Assembly (NCBI GenBank): GCA_900555125.1
Contig: USKH01000095.1
Span: 1-5,217 of the forward strand
Reading direction: 5' to 3'
DNA length: 5,217 bases
DNA from: an uncultured Clostridium sp.
GTDB taxonomy: Bacteria > Bacillota > Clostridia > Christensenellales > Pumilibacteraceae
In this document: positions 1 through 5,217 of the stretch, in pieces
How the letters are laid out: every line of letters begins with the position of its first letter
How positions within the stretch are numbered: the stretch's first letter is position 1
The notes under the pieces: generated by a model
Told to the model about the DNA's origin: nothing
What the model saw: the letters and a program-made list of their open reading frames with translations, nothing else
The model's database searches: none
Made by a program: the position numbers and the translations under genes

Positions 1-4
1 TATT

Positions 5-727
5 TCAGTCTTCGCTTACCGGAGTGTCCTTTGTTGCCACGACACCTATACGAGCTTGTTGATTGTTTATAACCCTGCCGTTAATTACAAGCTCAAACTC
101 GTATCCGAGAAACTGAGCCGCTTTTTCACACAATATCATGCGCGAAAGATAGATCTCGAAGTAATCCATAATGGACGACATTTCCGAATTCATTATTATT
201 ACAAGACGTATTGTTTTATCCGCATTGTTTACAGCAAGGTAATTCTTTTTTATGGCAAGGTTTACCCTGTCGTGAATATCGTTGAGATTAAAATTCTTTC
301 TCCTCACTCTCGAACGATGAGTGTCGCTTTTATCCGCAAGTATCAGCGCGGCACTGACATCGTTTACAGGCACTCCGCTCTGCTCCTCATGATTGCCGAT
401 TGCAGCCATAATTATGGAAATTTCGTTCATGTCCATGCCCATATTTTCAAGCAAGGACATTGACATGACTGCGCCGGTAAGCCCGTGATTAAGACGATTA
501 ACCGCATTTCCTATATCGTGGATCCAGCCCGCTATTGCACCAAGTTCAACACTTCGCTCGTCGCAACCGGTTTCACGGAGAATATTCGCAGTAGTCTTGG
601 AAACGTATCCGACATGGCGAATACCGTGTTCGGTGTAGCCGATATTTTCGAGATTTATGTTCGCCCTTTCGATAAGCGCAGAAAATTCCTTATTTTTTTT
701 AACATCGTCAAGCGTTATTTTTTCCAT
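5..727 (-). CDS. HD-domain metal-dependent phosphohydrolase
   Basis: This is a complete 240-residue protein of the HD superfamily, which hydrolyses phosphate esters or nucleotides using one or two metal ions; its substrate cannot be read from sequence. Visible signature residues in order are H34 and H38 (YTEHGIRH), the paired H70-D71 (AGWIHDIGN), H81 (LNHG), H113 (GNHEE) and D132 (ILADKSDTHRSRVR). The full set of expected metal ligands is therefore present and the enzyme should be active. A second half (about 150-218, starting IHDRVN and including MDYFEIYLSRM) matches my recollection of a small cytoplasmic HD family common in Firmicutes. The last 20 or so residues look like a family-external tail. 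No signal peptide or membrane segment is visible. The ATG at 727 is preceded by AAGGGAGG with 5-nt spacing. It is the last gene visible in the operon, 11 bp after the HEAT-like gene. It is not a clear match to YqeK. Fold very sure, function unknown. Confidence 0.93.
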   Translation of the reverse strand: MEKITLDDVKKNKEFSALIERANINLENIGYTEHGIRHVGYVSKTTANILRETGCDERSVELGAIAGWIHDIGNAVNRLNHGLTGAVMSMSLLENMGMDMNEISIIMAAIGNHEEQSGVPVNDVSAALILADKSDTHRSRVRRKNFNLNDIHDRVNLAIKKNYLAVNNADKTIRLVIIMNSEMSSIMDYFEIYLSRMILCEKAAQFLGYEFELVINGRVINNQQARIGVVATKDTPVSED

Positions 728-732
728 TTACG

Positions 733-738
733 CCTCCC
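733..738 (-). promoter_or_regulatory. Shine-Dalgarno of the HD hydrolase gene
   Basis: The minus strand reads GGGAGG here, 5 nt before the ATG at 727. It fills the 11-bp gap between the stop codon of the HEAT-like gene (739-741) and this start. There is no room for a promoter, so the HD gene must be co-transcribed with the genes upstream. Confidence 0.85.
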
Positions 739-1542
739 TTATTTCAGGTTTTTTATTGCTTTATAATACTTGTCGTCGCTGAAATCGCGATATTCGTCAT
801 CGACAACGCCGCCAAGCACTTCTATAGCGTTACGAATTTCGGTAAATTCGAGATAATTACATTTGTCGAGTGCCTTATAAAGCATTGCCGCAGCGCGCTC
901 GTCGCCGTATTTACCGAGATAACCTGCAAAAAGCGCAGTGTTTTTACCCGATTCAAACAGCTCGGTTAGAAGAGTAAACGTTTTTTCGTCCTTAGGAGCG
1001 CGAATCAAAACCTCGGCGATAAGTGTTTTTGTATCGAAATCCGCATCGTCTATAGCGGCAATAAGTTTGTCCTTGACTTTATCGGCACACTCGGACAGAA
1101 TTTCCACCGCCACATCGCGTAGCTGCGGCGCCGTTTCGGGCGATAAAACCCATTTTGTAAACACATTGATTGACCCGTCGGTTTTACCGGCTTCAAGCAA
1201 AACGTTTGCCACATGAATTTTTATCTCATCCGAATAGTCTCCGTCCAGAATAAACGATAGTTTTTCAACGCACGCGTCCCTGTTTTCGATTTCGTCGAGA
1301 AGCGCACTGGACGGATCTCCGCCTTCATCGAAAGAATGTATAAACATATCCGTAAGCTCATTGTCCGATCGCGAACTTAAATATTCGCAAACGGACATAC
1401 CGAGCCGATCGTCAAACGCCTCCAGCCACTCGCCGTACACTTCGGGGACCTTATCTTCGAGTTGGTCGGCAGTGAACTTCCCCTTATTTTTATTTAACCA
1501 ATTTTCGTAATATTTGTGAAACTTTTCGTCAAAATCAATCAT
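739..1542 (-). CDS. HEAT-like helical repeat protein, acidic, function unknown
   Basis: This 267-residue soluble acidic protein has no signal peptide or membrane segment. The N-terminal third (1-60) carries a stretch, LEDKVPEVYGEWLEAF at 28-43, followed by GMSVCEYL (48-55). From about residue 78 the sequence becomes a run of paired amphipathic helices of about 30 residues with small and leucine-rich cores: ENRDACVEKLSFIL (87-99), EIKIHVANVLLEAG (106-119), QLRDVAVEILSEC (140-152), TKTLIAEVLIRAP (171-183) and ALFAGYLGKYGDERAA (203-218). This periodicity is typical of HEAT or ARM solenoids, which bind other proteins; no catalytic motif is visible. The ATG overlaps the stop of the TPR gene by 8 bp (ATGATTGA) and has an AGAGGA ribosome binding site about 9 nt upstream inside that gene, so translation is probably coupled. 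Reality of the gene is very sure; the HEAT call rests on helix pattern only. Partnership with the adjacent TPR protein is an inference. Confidence 0.85.
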   Translation of the reverse strand: MIDFDEKFHKYYENWLNKNKGKFTADQLEDKVPEVYGEWLEAFDDRLGMSVCEYLSSRSDNELTDMFIHSFDEGGDPSSALLDEIENRDACVEKLSFILDGDYSDEIKIHVANVLLEAGKTDGSINVFTKWVLSPETAPQLRDVAVEILSECADKVKDKLIAAIDDADFDTKTLIAEVLIRAPKDEKTFTLLTELFESGKNTALFAGYLGKYGDERAAAMLYKALDKCNYLEFTEIRNAIEVLGGVVDDEYRDFSDDKYYKAIKNLK

Positions 1543-3202
1543 TATTAATTTCCTCTTCCTCTTTATTTTCGTCTGTCCACACGGGAGCCGCTTTCATAAC
1601 GTCCTCAACCGAAACGCCAAGCATGTCGGAAAAGAATGCAGCGTCCGAGCCAAACGTGAGAAACAGCAACCATGCTGCGTTAATTTTTTCTTTTTTTCCG
1701 TCTGTCAGCTCTTTTTCGTTCCTGTTTTTCATATAAAAGAACTTTTCGATAAGTTTGTCTTCAAAACCCGACAGCCCCGCAAACGCAAAAGCAAGTGCGG
1801 ATCGGGCGCGATAGTACACGTCGGCAGCTTTGTCGATTTTCGGCACCTTTACCCGGACAAACTCAACGAAAGCGTCGCCGAATTGCACTGCAAACTCGCG
1901 TTTTCTTTCATTTTTCAACAGCTGAGTCATACATTCGATTTTCAACGGCATCGGCATATCCGGAACAACCATAAGTTCGCGGAGAATGGGACGAAGTCTT
2001 TTGCTTTCGGCTATTATAGGCACGAGCTTTTCTATATACTCGCCTCTTCCCGACATGAAAAAAGCCATCATCCTGTCGTAGAACGAATCGTCTTCGTCAT
2101 ACTTTTCTTCTACCTCTTCAAGAGTTTCGAACGAAGCCCACTCTTCTAAAAATTTTACGACATAATAATCAGATGTGCTTTTTTTCAGGTCGGCAGAAAG
2201 CGATATTTTCAGGTCGGGCAAACGCATGGTCATATCCGCAAGGCACGAAATTTCACCGTCTTCCGGATATAGCCGAGCCAGGTCGCACATTTTTGCACGG
2301 CATTGGTCGTGTCGTTTTAAATTATGACTGCAAATTGCAGATAATATTCTGAGGCTTTTTCTTTGCGGTTCGAGTTCGAGAGCTTGCTCGAGAAATACGC
2401 TTGCAGCCTCGTTCATGCCCAGTTCATCAAAAAAGAACATAATTCTCGTACATTCTTCCATGCCGCCGGTTCGCATTTTTTTAATCGACGCAAGCTCGCT
2501 TGTTTCTTTTTCCGTCTGATTTTTAATGTGAAACGCGGCAAGTCGCAATGCCTGAGTTTTAACGTCGGAAGGACAGACATCGTCCATTTTTTCGGCAATT
2601 TCAATTATTTTATCATATTTCTTTTCGGCACAGGCAATAGCGGCAAGCAAAAACGATGCCTCGGCAAAAAGTTCGCTTTTTTCATCTATTTGTCCGAGAA
2701 TTTCAGCCGCGTCGTCCAGACTGCCGGTTTCAACCTTGGCTTTTGCCCGATCGAACAGCTTGTTTTCCCGGTAACGCTCGAGCGTCATAAACATGCTTTT
2801 AGGCTTTCCCGCTCCGTCATCGGTCTTCATCGCCGCCGATATATCTTCGAATTCTTCCGATTCAACGTAGGCGTTTACCTCTTCGGGTTCGCACAAAGGT
2901 AAAAATCTCTGTGCGCCCGCAACATTTCCCGACTGCAGGCAACACATAAATTCACCCATAGCTGCCGCCGTACAATTTTTGTCGTGACAAAGCGCACGGT
3001 TAAACCACACAACCGCCTCATCGTACATTCTAAGGTCATAATAGCACATGCCTATTTCAGCCATAGTCCACGGGTTGTACGGTTCGAGAGACAACGACCG
3101 ATAGTAATAGTACACCGCCTTTTCTGCCTGACCGCCGTCGGCAAGGTCGACGCCTTTGTTGTAATAATAATCCGCGTCGTAATTAAGTTGCAGTTTTTCC
3201 AT
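1535..3202 (-). CDS. Large tetratricopeptide (TPR) repeat protein, function unknown
   Basis: With the ATG at 3202 this is a 555-residue soluble protein. Two well-formed TPR units are visible at about 11-44 (YNKGVDLADGGQAEKAVYYY, then LSLEPYNP) and 45-78 (AEIGMCYYDLRMYDEAVVWF), followed by a degenerate third at 79-102. More divergent TPR-like helical pairs continue through about 147-325, for example GSLDDAAEILGQ and NEAASVFLEQALELEP. Residues 330-540 form a separate helical region with no repeat signature, ending in INAAWLLFLTFG and FFSDMLGVSVEDV, then an acidic EEEEINND end. It has 14 cysteines, which fits a reducing cytoplasm. Such proteins are usually adaptors; no enzymatic motif is seen. 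An in-frame TTG at 3265 would add 21 residues but lacks a well-placed ribosome binding site, whereas the ATG has AAAGGA 7 nt upstream. The start lies inside the methyltransferase gene (20-bp overlap) and the stop overlaps the HEAT-like gene by 8 bp. Confidence 0.9.
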   Translation of the reverse strand: MEKLQLNYDADYYYNKGVDLADGGQAEKAVYYYYRSLSLEPYNPWTMAEIGMCYYDLRMYDEAVVWFNRALCHDKNCTAAAMGEFMCCLQSGNVAGAQRFLPLCEPEEVNAYVESEEFEDISAAMKTDDGAGKPKSMFMTLERYRENKLFDRAKAKVETGSLDDAAEILGQIDEKSELFAEASFLLAAIACAEKKYDKIIEIAEKMDDVCPSDVKTQALRLAAFHIKNQTEKETSELASIKKMRTGGMEECTRIMFFFDELGMNEAASVFLEQALELEPQRKSLRILSAICSHNLKRHDQCRAKMCDLARLYPEDGEISCLADMTMRLPDLKISLSADLKKSTSDYYVVKFLEEWASFETLEEVEEKYDEDDSFYDRMMAFFMSGRGEYIEKLVPIIAESKRLRPILRELMVVPDMPMPLKIECMTQLLKNERKREFAVQFGDAFVEFVRVKVPKIDKAADVYYRARSALAFAFAGLSGFEDKLIEKFFYMKNRNEKELTDGKKEKINAAWLLFLTFGSDAAFFSDMLGVSVEDVMKAAPVWTDENKEEEEINND

Positions 3203-3920
3203 CGCTCTTTCCTTTATATGCCGCAAAGCATATTCGTTCCTCTTGTGCAACGTTTTTTCCTTCAAAACCGAAATATTCTACTTTTCCGAACCCTGCAGCA
3301 CGCAGCTTCTCGACAAGATCGTCGACTTCGTATATGTACTGAATCTGATTTTCCTCTTCTTTGTCAAAAGAACCGTCCTTGTTTTTGACAAAAAAGGTAA
3401 GGAACATTTCGACTTTGTTTTGTTTTTCGGAAAGCGAATTGCTCCATATATAGGTTACGTTGTCGGTGGAATCGGTGAAAACATTGTTGCCGATAATTTC
3501 GGTTAGTTTATATTTACTGCTTATGTCGAACAGCAACACTCCGTCGTCCGCAAGTGCATTATATGCGCGGACAAAAAACTTTTCGGGCTTTTTCATATAG
3601 TTTACCACGTCGCAAACCGCCGTAATAAAATCCACTTTATTTCCTACAACAAGATTTTCCGAATCCATACGAACAAGCGTAATGTTCAGATTTTCGCGAC
3701 GAAAGTTTTCTCGTGCTCGTTCAAGCATTTCCGTGCTGAGATCGGTTCCGATTACATCATAGCCCATTTTTTTGAGCCTCATGGTAATAAGACCGCTTCC
3801 ACAGCCGCAATCGACGCCTTTTTTGCGATTTCCGATATATCCGGCAATTTTTTTTGCCCAGGCGTCATAGTCGACATCCTGCATAAATTCATCGTAACAA
3901 GAAGACAGATATTTGTACAT
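3183..3920 (-). CDS. Class I SAM-dependent methyltransferase
   Basis: This 245-residue protein (from the ATG at 3920) is a Rossmann-fold methyltransferase that would transfer a methyl group from S-adenosylmethionine; the acceptor is unknown. The N-terminus YKYLSSCYDEFMQDVDYDAW (2-21) matches the YD-x-x-M-x-D-x-x-Y-x-x-W cap of the YqeM/CmoA-like small-molecule methyltransferase group. Motif I is VDCGCGSG (36-43), the acidic residue ending strand 2 is D60 (GTDLSTEML), the adenine-side acidic residue is D86 (RMDSENL), followed by DVVNYM (104-109) and DGVLLFDISS (126-135). A lid-like insert (about 140-200) precedes a C-terminal helix and strands. Length is normal for the family. A GTG at 3926, overlapping the previous stop as GTGA, would add two residues and is a real alternative; neither start has a classical ribosome binding site, only an A-rich leader. 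The ATG is preferred because families of this type begin at the M-x-x-Y cap. Class very sure, substrate unknown. Confidence 0.92.
   Translation of the reverse strand: MYKYLSSCYDEFMQDVDYDAWAKKIAGYIGNRKKGVDCGCGSGLITMRLKKMGYDVIGTDLSTEMLERARENFRRENLNITLVRMDSENLVVGNKVDFITAVCDVVNYMKKPEKFFVRAYNALADDGVLLFDISSKYKLTEIIGNNVFTDSTDNVTYIWSNSLSEKQNKVEMFLTFFVKNKDGSFDKEEENQIQYIYEVDDLVEKLRAAGFGKVEYFGFEGKNVAQEERICFAAYKGKSDGKTAT
3210..3215 (-). promoter_or_regulatory. Shine-Dalgarno that fixes the TPR gene start at 3202
   Basis: The minus strand reads AAAGGA, 7 nt before the ATG at 3202, inside the last codons of the methyltransferase gene. The alternative upstream TTG (3265) has only a GGAAAAG more than 10 nt away, so this site decides the start. 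Confidence 0.7.
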
Positions 3921-3922
3921 AA

Positions 3923-3960
3923 TCACTTTTTCTTTTTATTGTTTTTCTTGTCTTTTTCCT
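3923..3960 (-). other. A-rich polylysine codon tract at the membrane protein / methyltransferase junction
   Basis: On the coding strand this stretch is almost all A with scattered G, C and T. It encodes the lysine-rich end of the membrane protein (KDKKNNKKKK) and at the same time forms the leader just upstream of the methyltransferase start. There is no AGGAGG-like site in front of GTG 3926 or ATG 3920, so the methyltransferase probably relies on translational coupling to the preceding gene, helped by an unstructured A-rich leader. That role is inference; the composition is directly visible. Confidence 0.6.
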
Positions 3961-5155
3961 GCGCAAGCTCGTATTCGCGAATTTCCGCCTCGATTTCCTT
4001 GTCGGCTTTTGCTCGTTCAAGCTCGGTTTCGTTTTTGATTTTATCCTTTTCTTCGGACAAACGCTGCAAATCCGCTCTCGAATAAGAAGCGGAAAGCGGG
4101 GTTATCGTAGATCCGCTGTCTATACTTGACAATTTTTTTGCCACGTATGCCGAGCCGTAGACGACGTTGCGCGTTCGGATACGATCGATTTCGGCTTGTT
4201 TTTCCTCTTCGGGTGTACGGATATACATTCCGCGATTTTTCTTTGCCCCTTCCACTCTGTCGTTTAAATACTTATCGAAGACGTAATGCGAATACACGGT
4301 TAACACAAGCGCAGTGTAGCCGACGCCCAGACACAGATAAACTATATAAATTATCGGCGAAACGGTAAAACGGGAAACGGGAACAAACGCCGCGAGAATT
4401 TCGGTTATAAACAGCGGCAGTCCGGCAAGAAAGATAAAAAATACGCTCTGAAAAATAAGCGCGATTCCGAACAGAAAACTGTTTGTCATCAGTTGCATGA
4501 ATTTCATTTTGTACGTTACCATCTGCGTCATCATAAAAAGCGCAACGCAACATATAAGCACGAATTGCAGCACTCCCAGAACGGTGAGAACGACGTTCCA
4601 CACGCTGAGCGAATCGCGAAGGTCGTTCCCGAGGAAATTGTACGCCATGATAAACAGCGACAGCGCAAAAATCAGCCCGGTCCCCAGTGCTTGCAACCAG
4701 TTTTCCTTTATTCCCTTGAATATGTGCGCCGTTACGCTTACGTCCTGTCCCCAGGCTATTCTTCGCATTGCGTAAAATACGCCCGACATAAGCACGAACG
4801 TCAAAGCCATAACCGGAATAAGTACGGCATACTTCATTATTTCCATTCTGTACGCATACGCTCTTCCGTAAACCACGGCATTAAGTTCGACCGGGTAACC
4901 TATACCCAGATTGCCGTCATACGGAACATATATATTGTATGCTCGCGAATTGAGAAACATCATAATAAGCGTTGCAAGAAGCGGAATGAGAAAAACGTCG
5001 CCCCACAGACTTATTTTGAATATTTCAAATAATCGGGTTTTAAACAGATCGCGGAAAAGCCCCCATCTCGTAGTCGGCAACTGAGAAGGCGTAAAGTCGG
5101 GCATATTGTCCGCTCCCATTATCAGTTTATTGAAAAAGCCTTGTTTTTTAGCCAT
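3923..5155 (-). CDS. Six-helix membrane protein (DUF624/YesL-like core) with charged cytoplasmic tail
   Basis: This 410-residue integral membrane protein has no cleavable signal peptide. About 45 N-terminal residues include an amphipathic stretch (RWGLFRDLFKTRLFEIFK, 30-47). Hydrophobic segments then lie near 48-69, 108-130, 153-174, 186-210, 228-258 and 266-290, giving six helices with both ends in the cytoplasm by the positive-inside rule. The first outer loop (70-107) is long. The cytoplasmic loop after helix 2, MRRIAWGQDVSVTAHIFKGI (130-149) and KENWLQAL, recalls the argE/dFf-kNw pattern of DUF624 (YesL) proteins, a family of undetermined function; this is a resemblance, not a proven match. 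Residues 293-410 form a tail that is absent from typical YesL proteins of about 200 residues: a linker, then a highly charged probable coiled coil (about 360-402) and a polylysine end (KDKKNNKKKK). The ATG has CGGAGG 6 nt upstream and overlaps the preceding stop by 8 bp. Membrane nature sure, family moderate. Confidence 0.85.
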   Translation of the reverse strand: MAKKQGFFNKLIMGADNMPDFTPSQLPTTRWGLFRDLFKTRLFEIFKISLWGDVFLIPLLATLIMMFLNSRAYNIYVPYDGNLGIGYPVELNAVVYGRAYAYRMEIMKYAVLIPVMALTFVLMSGVFYAMRRIAWGQDVSVTAHIFKGIKENWLQALGTGLIFALSLFIMAYNFLGNDLRDSLSVWNVVLTVLGVLQFVLICCVALFMMTQMVTYKMKFMQLMTNSFLFGIALIFQSVFFIFLAGLPLFITEILAAFVPVSRFTVSPIIYIVYLCLGVGYTALVLTVYSHYVFDKYLNDRVEGAKKNRGMYIRTPEEEKQAEIDRIRTRNVVYGSAYVAKKLSSIDSGSTITPLSASYSRADLQRLSEEKDKIKNETELERAKADKEIEAEIREYELAQEKDKKNNKKKK

Positions 5156-5217
5156 TTAAAGCCTCCGTAAACTTAATTAAAATATCGGCAAACCCGTGAT
5201 CGGCAACGCTTACAAGC
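5148..5217 (-). CDS. C-terminal fragment of an unidentified upstream gene
   Basis: This is a partial gene cut by the right window edge. Read on the minus strand from 5216, an open frame gives 22 residues, LVSVADHGFADILIKFTEAL followed by NG and a TAA at 5150-5148. The composition and the helical end (FADILIKFTEALNG) look like real protein, and the stop overlaps the next gene's ATG by 8 bp (ATGGCTAA), the same kind of junction seen further down the operon. The other two minus frames stop within the first 45 bases or so, at TAA 5177-5175 and close to the edge, and read as cysteine/arginine-rich nonsense. I do not recognise the family from so short a piece. Confidence reflects short length. Confidence 0.6.
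   Translation of the reverse strand, partial: LVSVADHGFADILIKFTEALNG
5162..5167 (-). promoter_or_regulatory. Shine-Dalgarno of the membrane protein gene
   Basis: The minus strand reads CGGAGG, 6 nt before the ATG at 5155, within the coding sequence of the upstream gene fragment. It confirms the start and implies that both genes are translated from one mRNA. Confidence 0.85.

Noticed and set aside
56..463. Plus-strand open frame of 135 codons
   Set aside because: It lies entirely opposite the HD hydrolase, whose catalytic motifs are intact. Its translation is low-complexity in I/H/Y/R and has no recognisable motif.
5..727. Identification of the HD gene as yqeK and the methyltransferase as yqeM from the Bacillus nadD-yqeK-rsfS-yqeM cluster
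   Set aside because: The HD protein is longer and has different motif blocks from YqeK, gene order differs, and no nadD or rsfS homologue is present.
2363..2902. Plus-strand open frame of 179 codons
   Set aside because: It is antisense to the TPR gene. The F/R/H-rich translation is the usual shadow of a K/E/A-rich gene read in reverse.
3203..3265. TTG start for the TPR gene adding 21 residues
   Set aside because: There is no well-placed ribosome binding site, and the extra residues (HKRNEYALRHIKER) are the out-of-frame reading of the methyltransferase C-terminus. The ATG at 3202 has AAAGGA at good spacing.
4272..4601. Minus-strand open frame of 109 codons inside the membrane protein gene
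   Set aside because: It is out of frame with a gene showing six clear membrane helices. The R/S/C/Y-rich translation looks like a frame shadow.
4493..5032. Plus-strand open frame of 179 codons
   Set aside because: It is antisense to the membrane protein; the H/R/Y/K-rich translation has no domain signature.
1..5217. CRISPR array, transposon ends, tRNA/rRNA, riboswitch or rho-independent terminator
   Set aside because: No regularly spaced repeats, transposase, RNA-gene signatures or GC-rich hairpin followed by a T run in the coding direction were seen. Coding sequence fills practically the whole window.

Overview
The window reads as a piece of a low-to-mid GC Gram-positive (Bacillota/Clostridia-like) chromosome. 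Base composition looks to be in the mid-40s % GC by eye. The start sites carry strong AGGAGG-type Shine-Dalgarno sequences, genes are packed with overlaps, and several products resemble protein types familiar from anaerobic Firmicutes. The assignment is an inference; no rRNA, tRNA or marker gene is present to confirm it.

All real genes lie on the minus strand and run from the right edge to the left edge as one apparent operon. In transcription order they are: (1) the last 22 codons of an unidentified gene (5148-5217, entering from the right edge); (2) a six-helix membrane protein with a long charged cytoplasmic tail (3923-5155); (3) a class I SAM-dependent methyltransferase (3183-3920); (4) a large TPR protein (1535-3202); (5) an acidic HEAT-like repeat protein (739-1542); (6) an HD-superfamily metal-dependent phosphohydrolase (5-727). 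Junctions are an 8-bp overlap, about 0-4 bp, a 20-bp overlap, an 8-bp overlap and an 11-bp gap filled by a ribosome binding site. No intergenic space is large enough for an internal promoter or terminator, so the operon promoter lies beyond the right edge and the terminator beyond the left edge.

Two genes (methyltransferase, HD hydrolase) have recognisable enzymatic folds with intact signature residues. Two (TPR and HEAT-like) are probably protein-binding solenoids, and one is a membrane protein with a DUF624/YesL-like look. How they work together is not known from sequence. One reading is a membrane-anchored or scaffolded assembly; the equally plausible alternative is a housekeeping run of loosely related genes. 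There are no mobile elements, CRISPR arrays, RNA genes or conspicuous repeats. Open reading frames on the plus strand are shadows of these genes.
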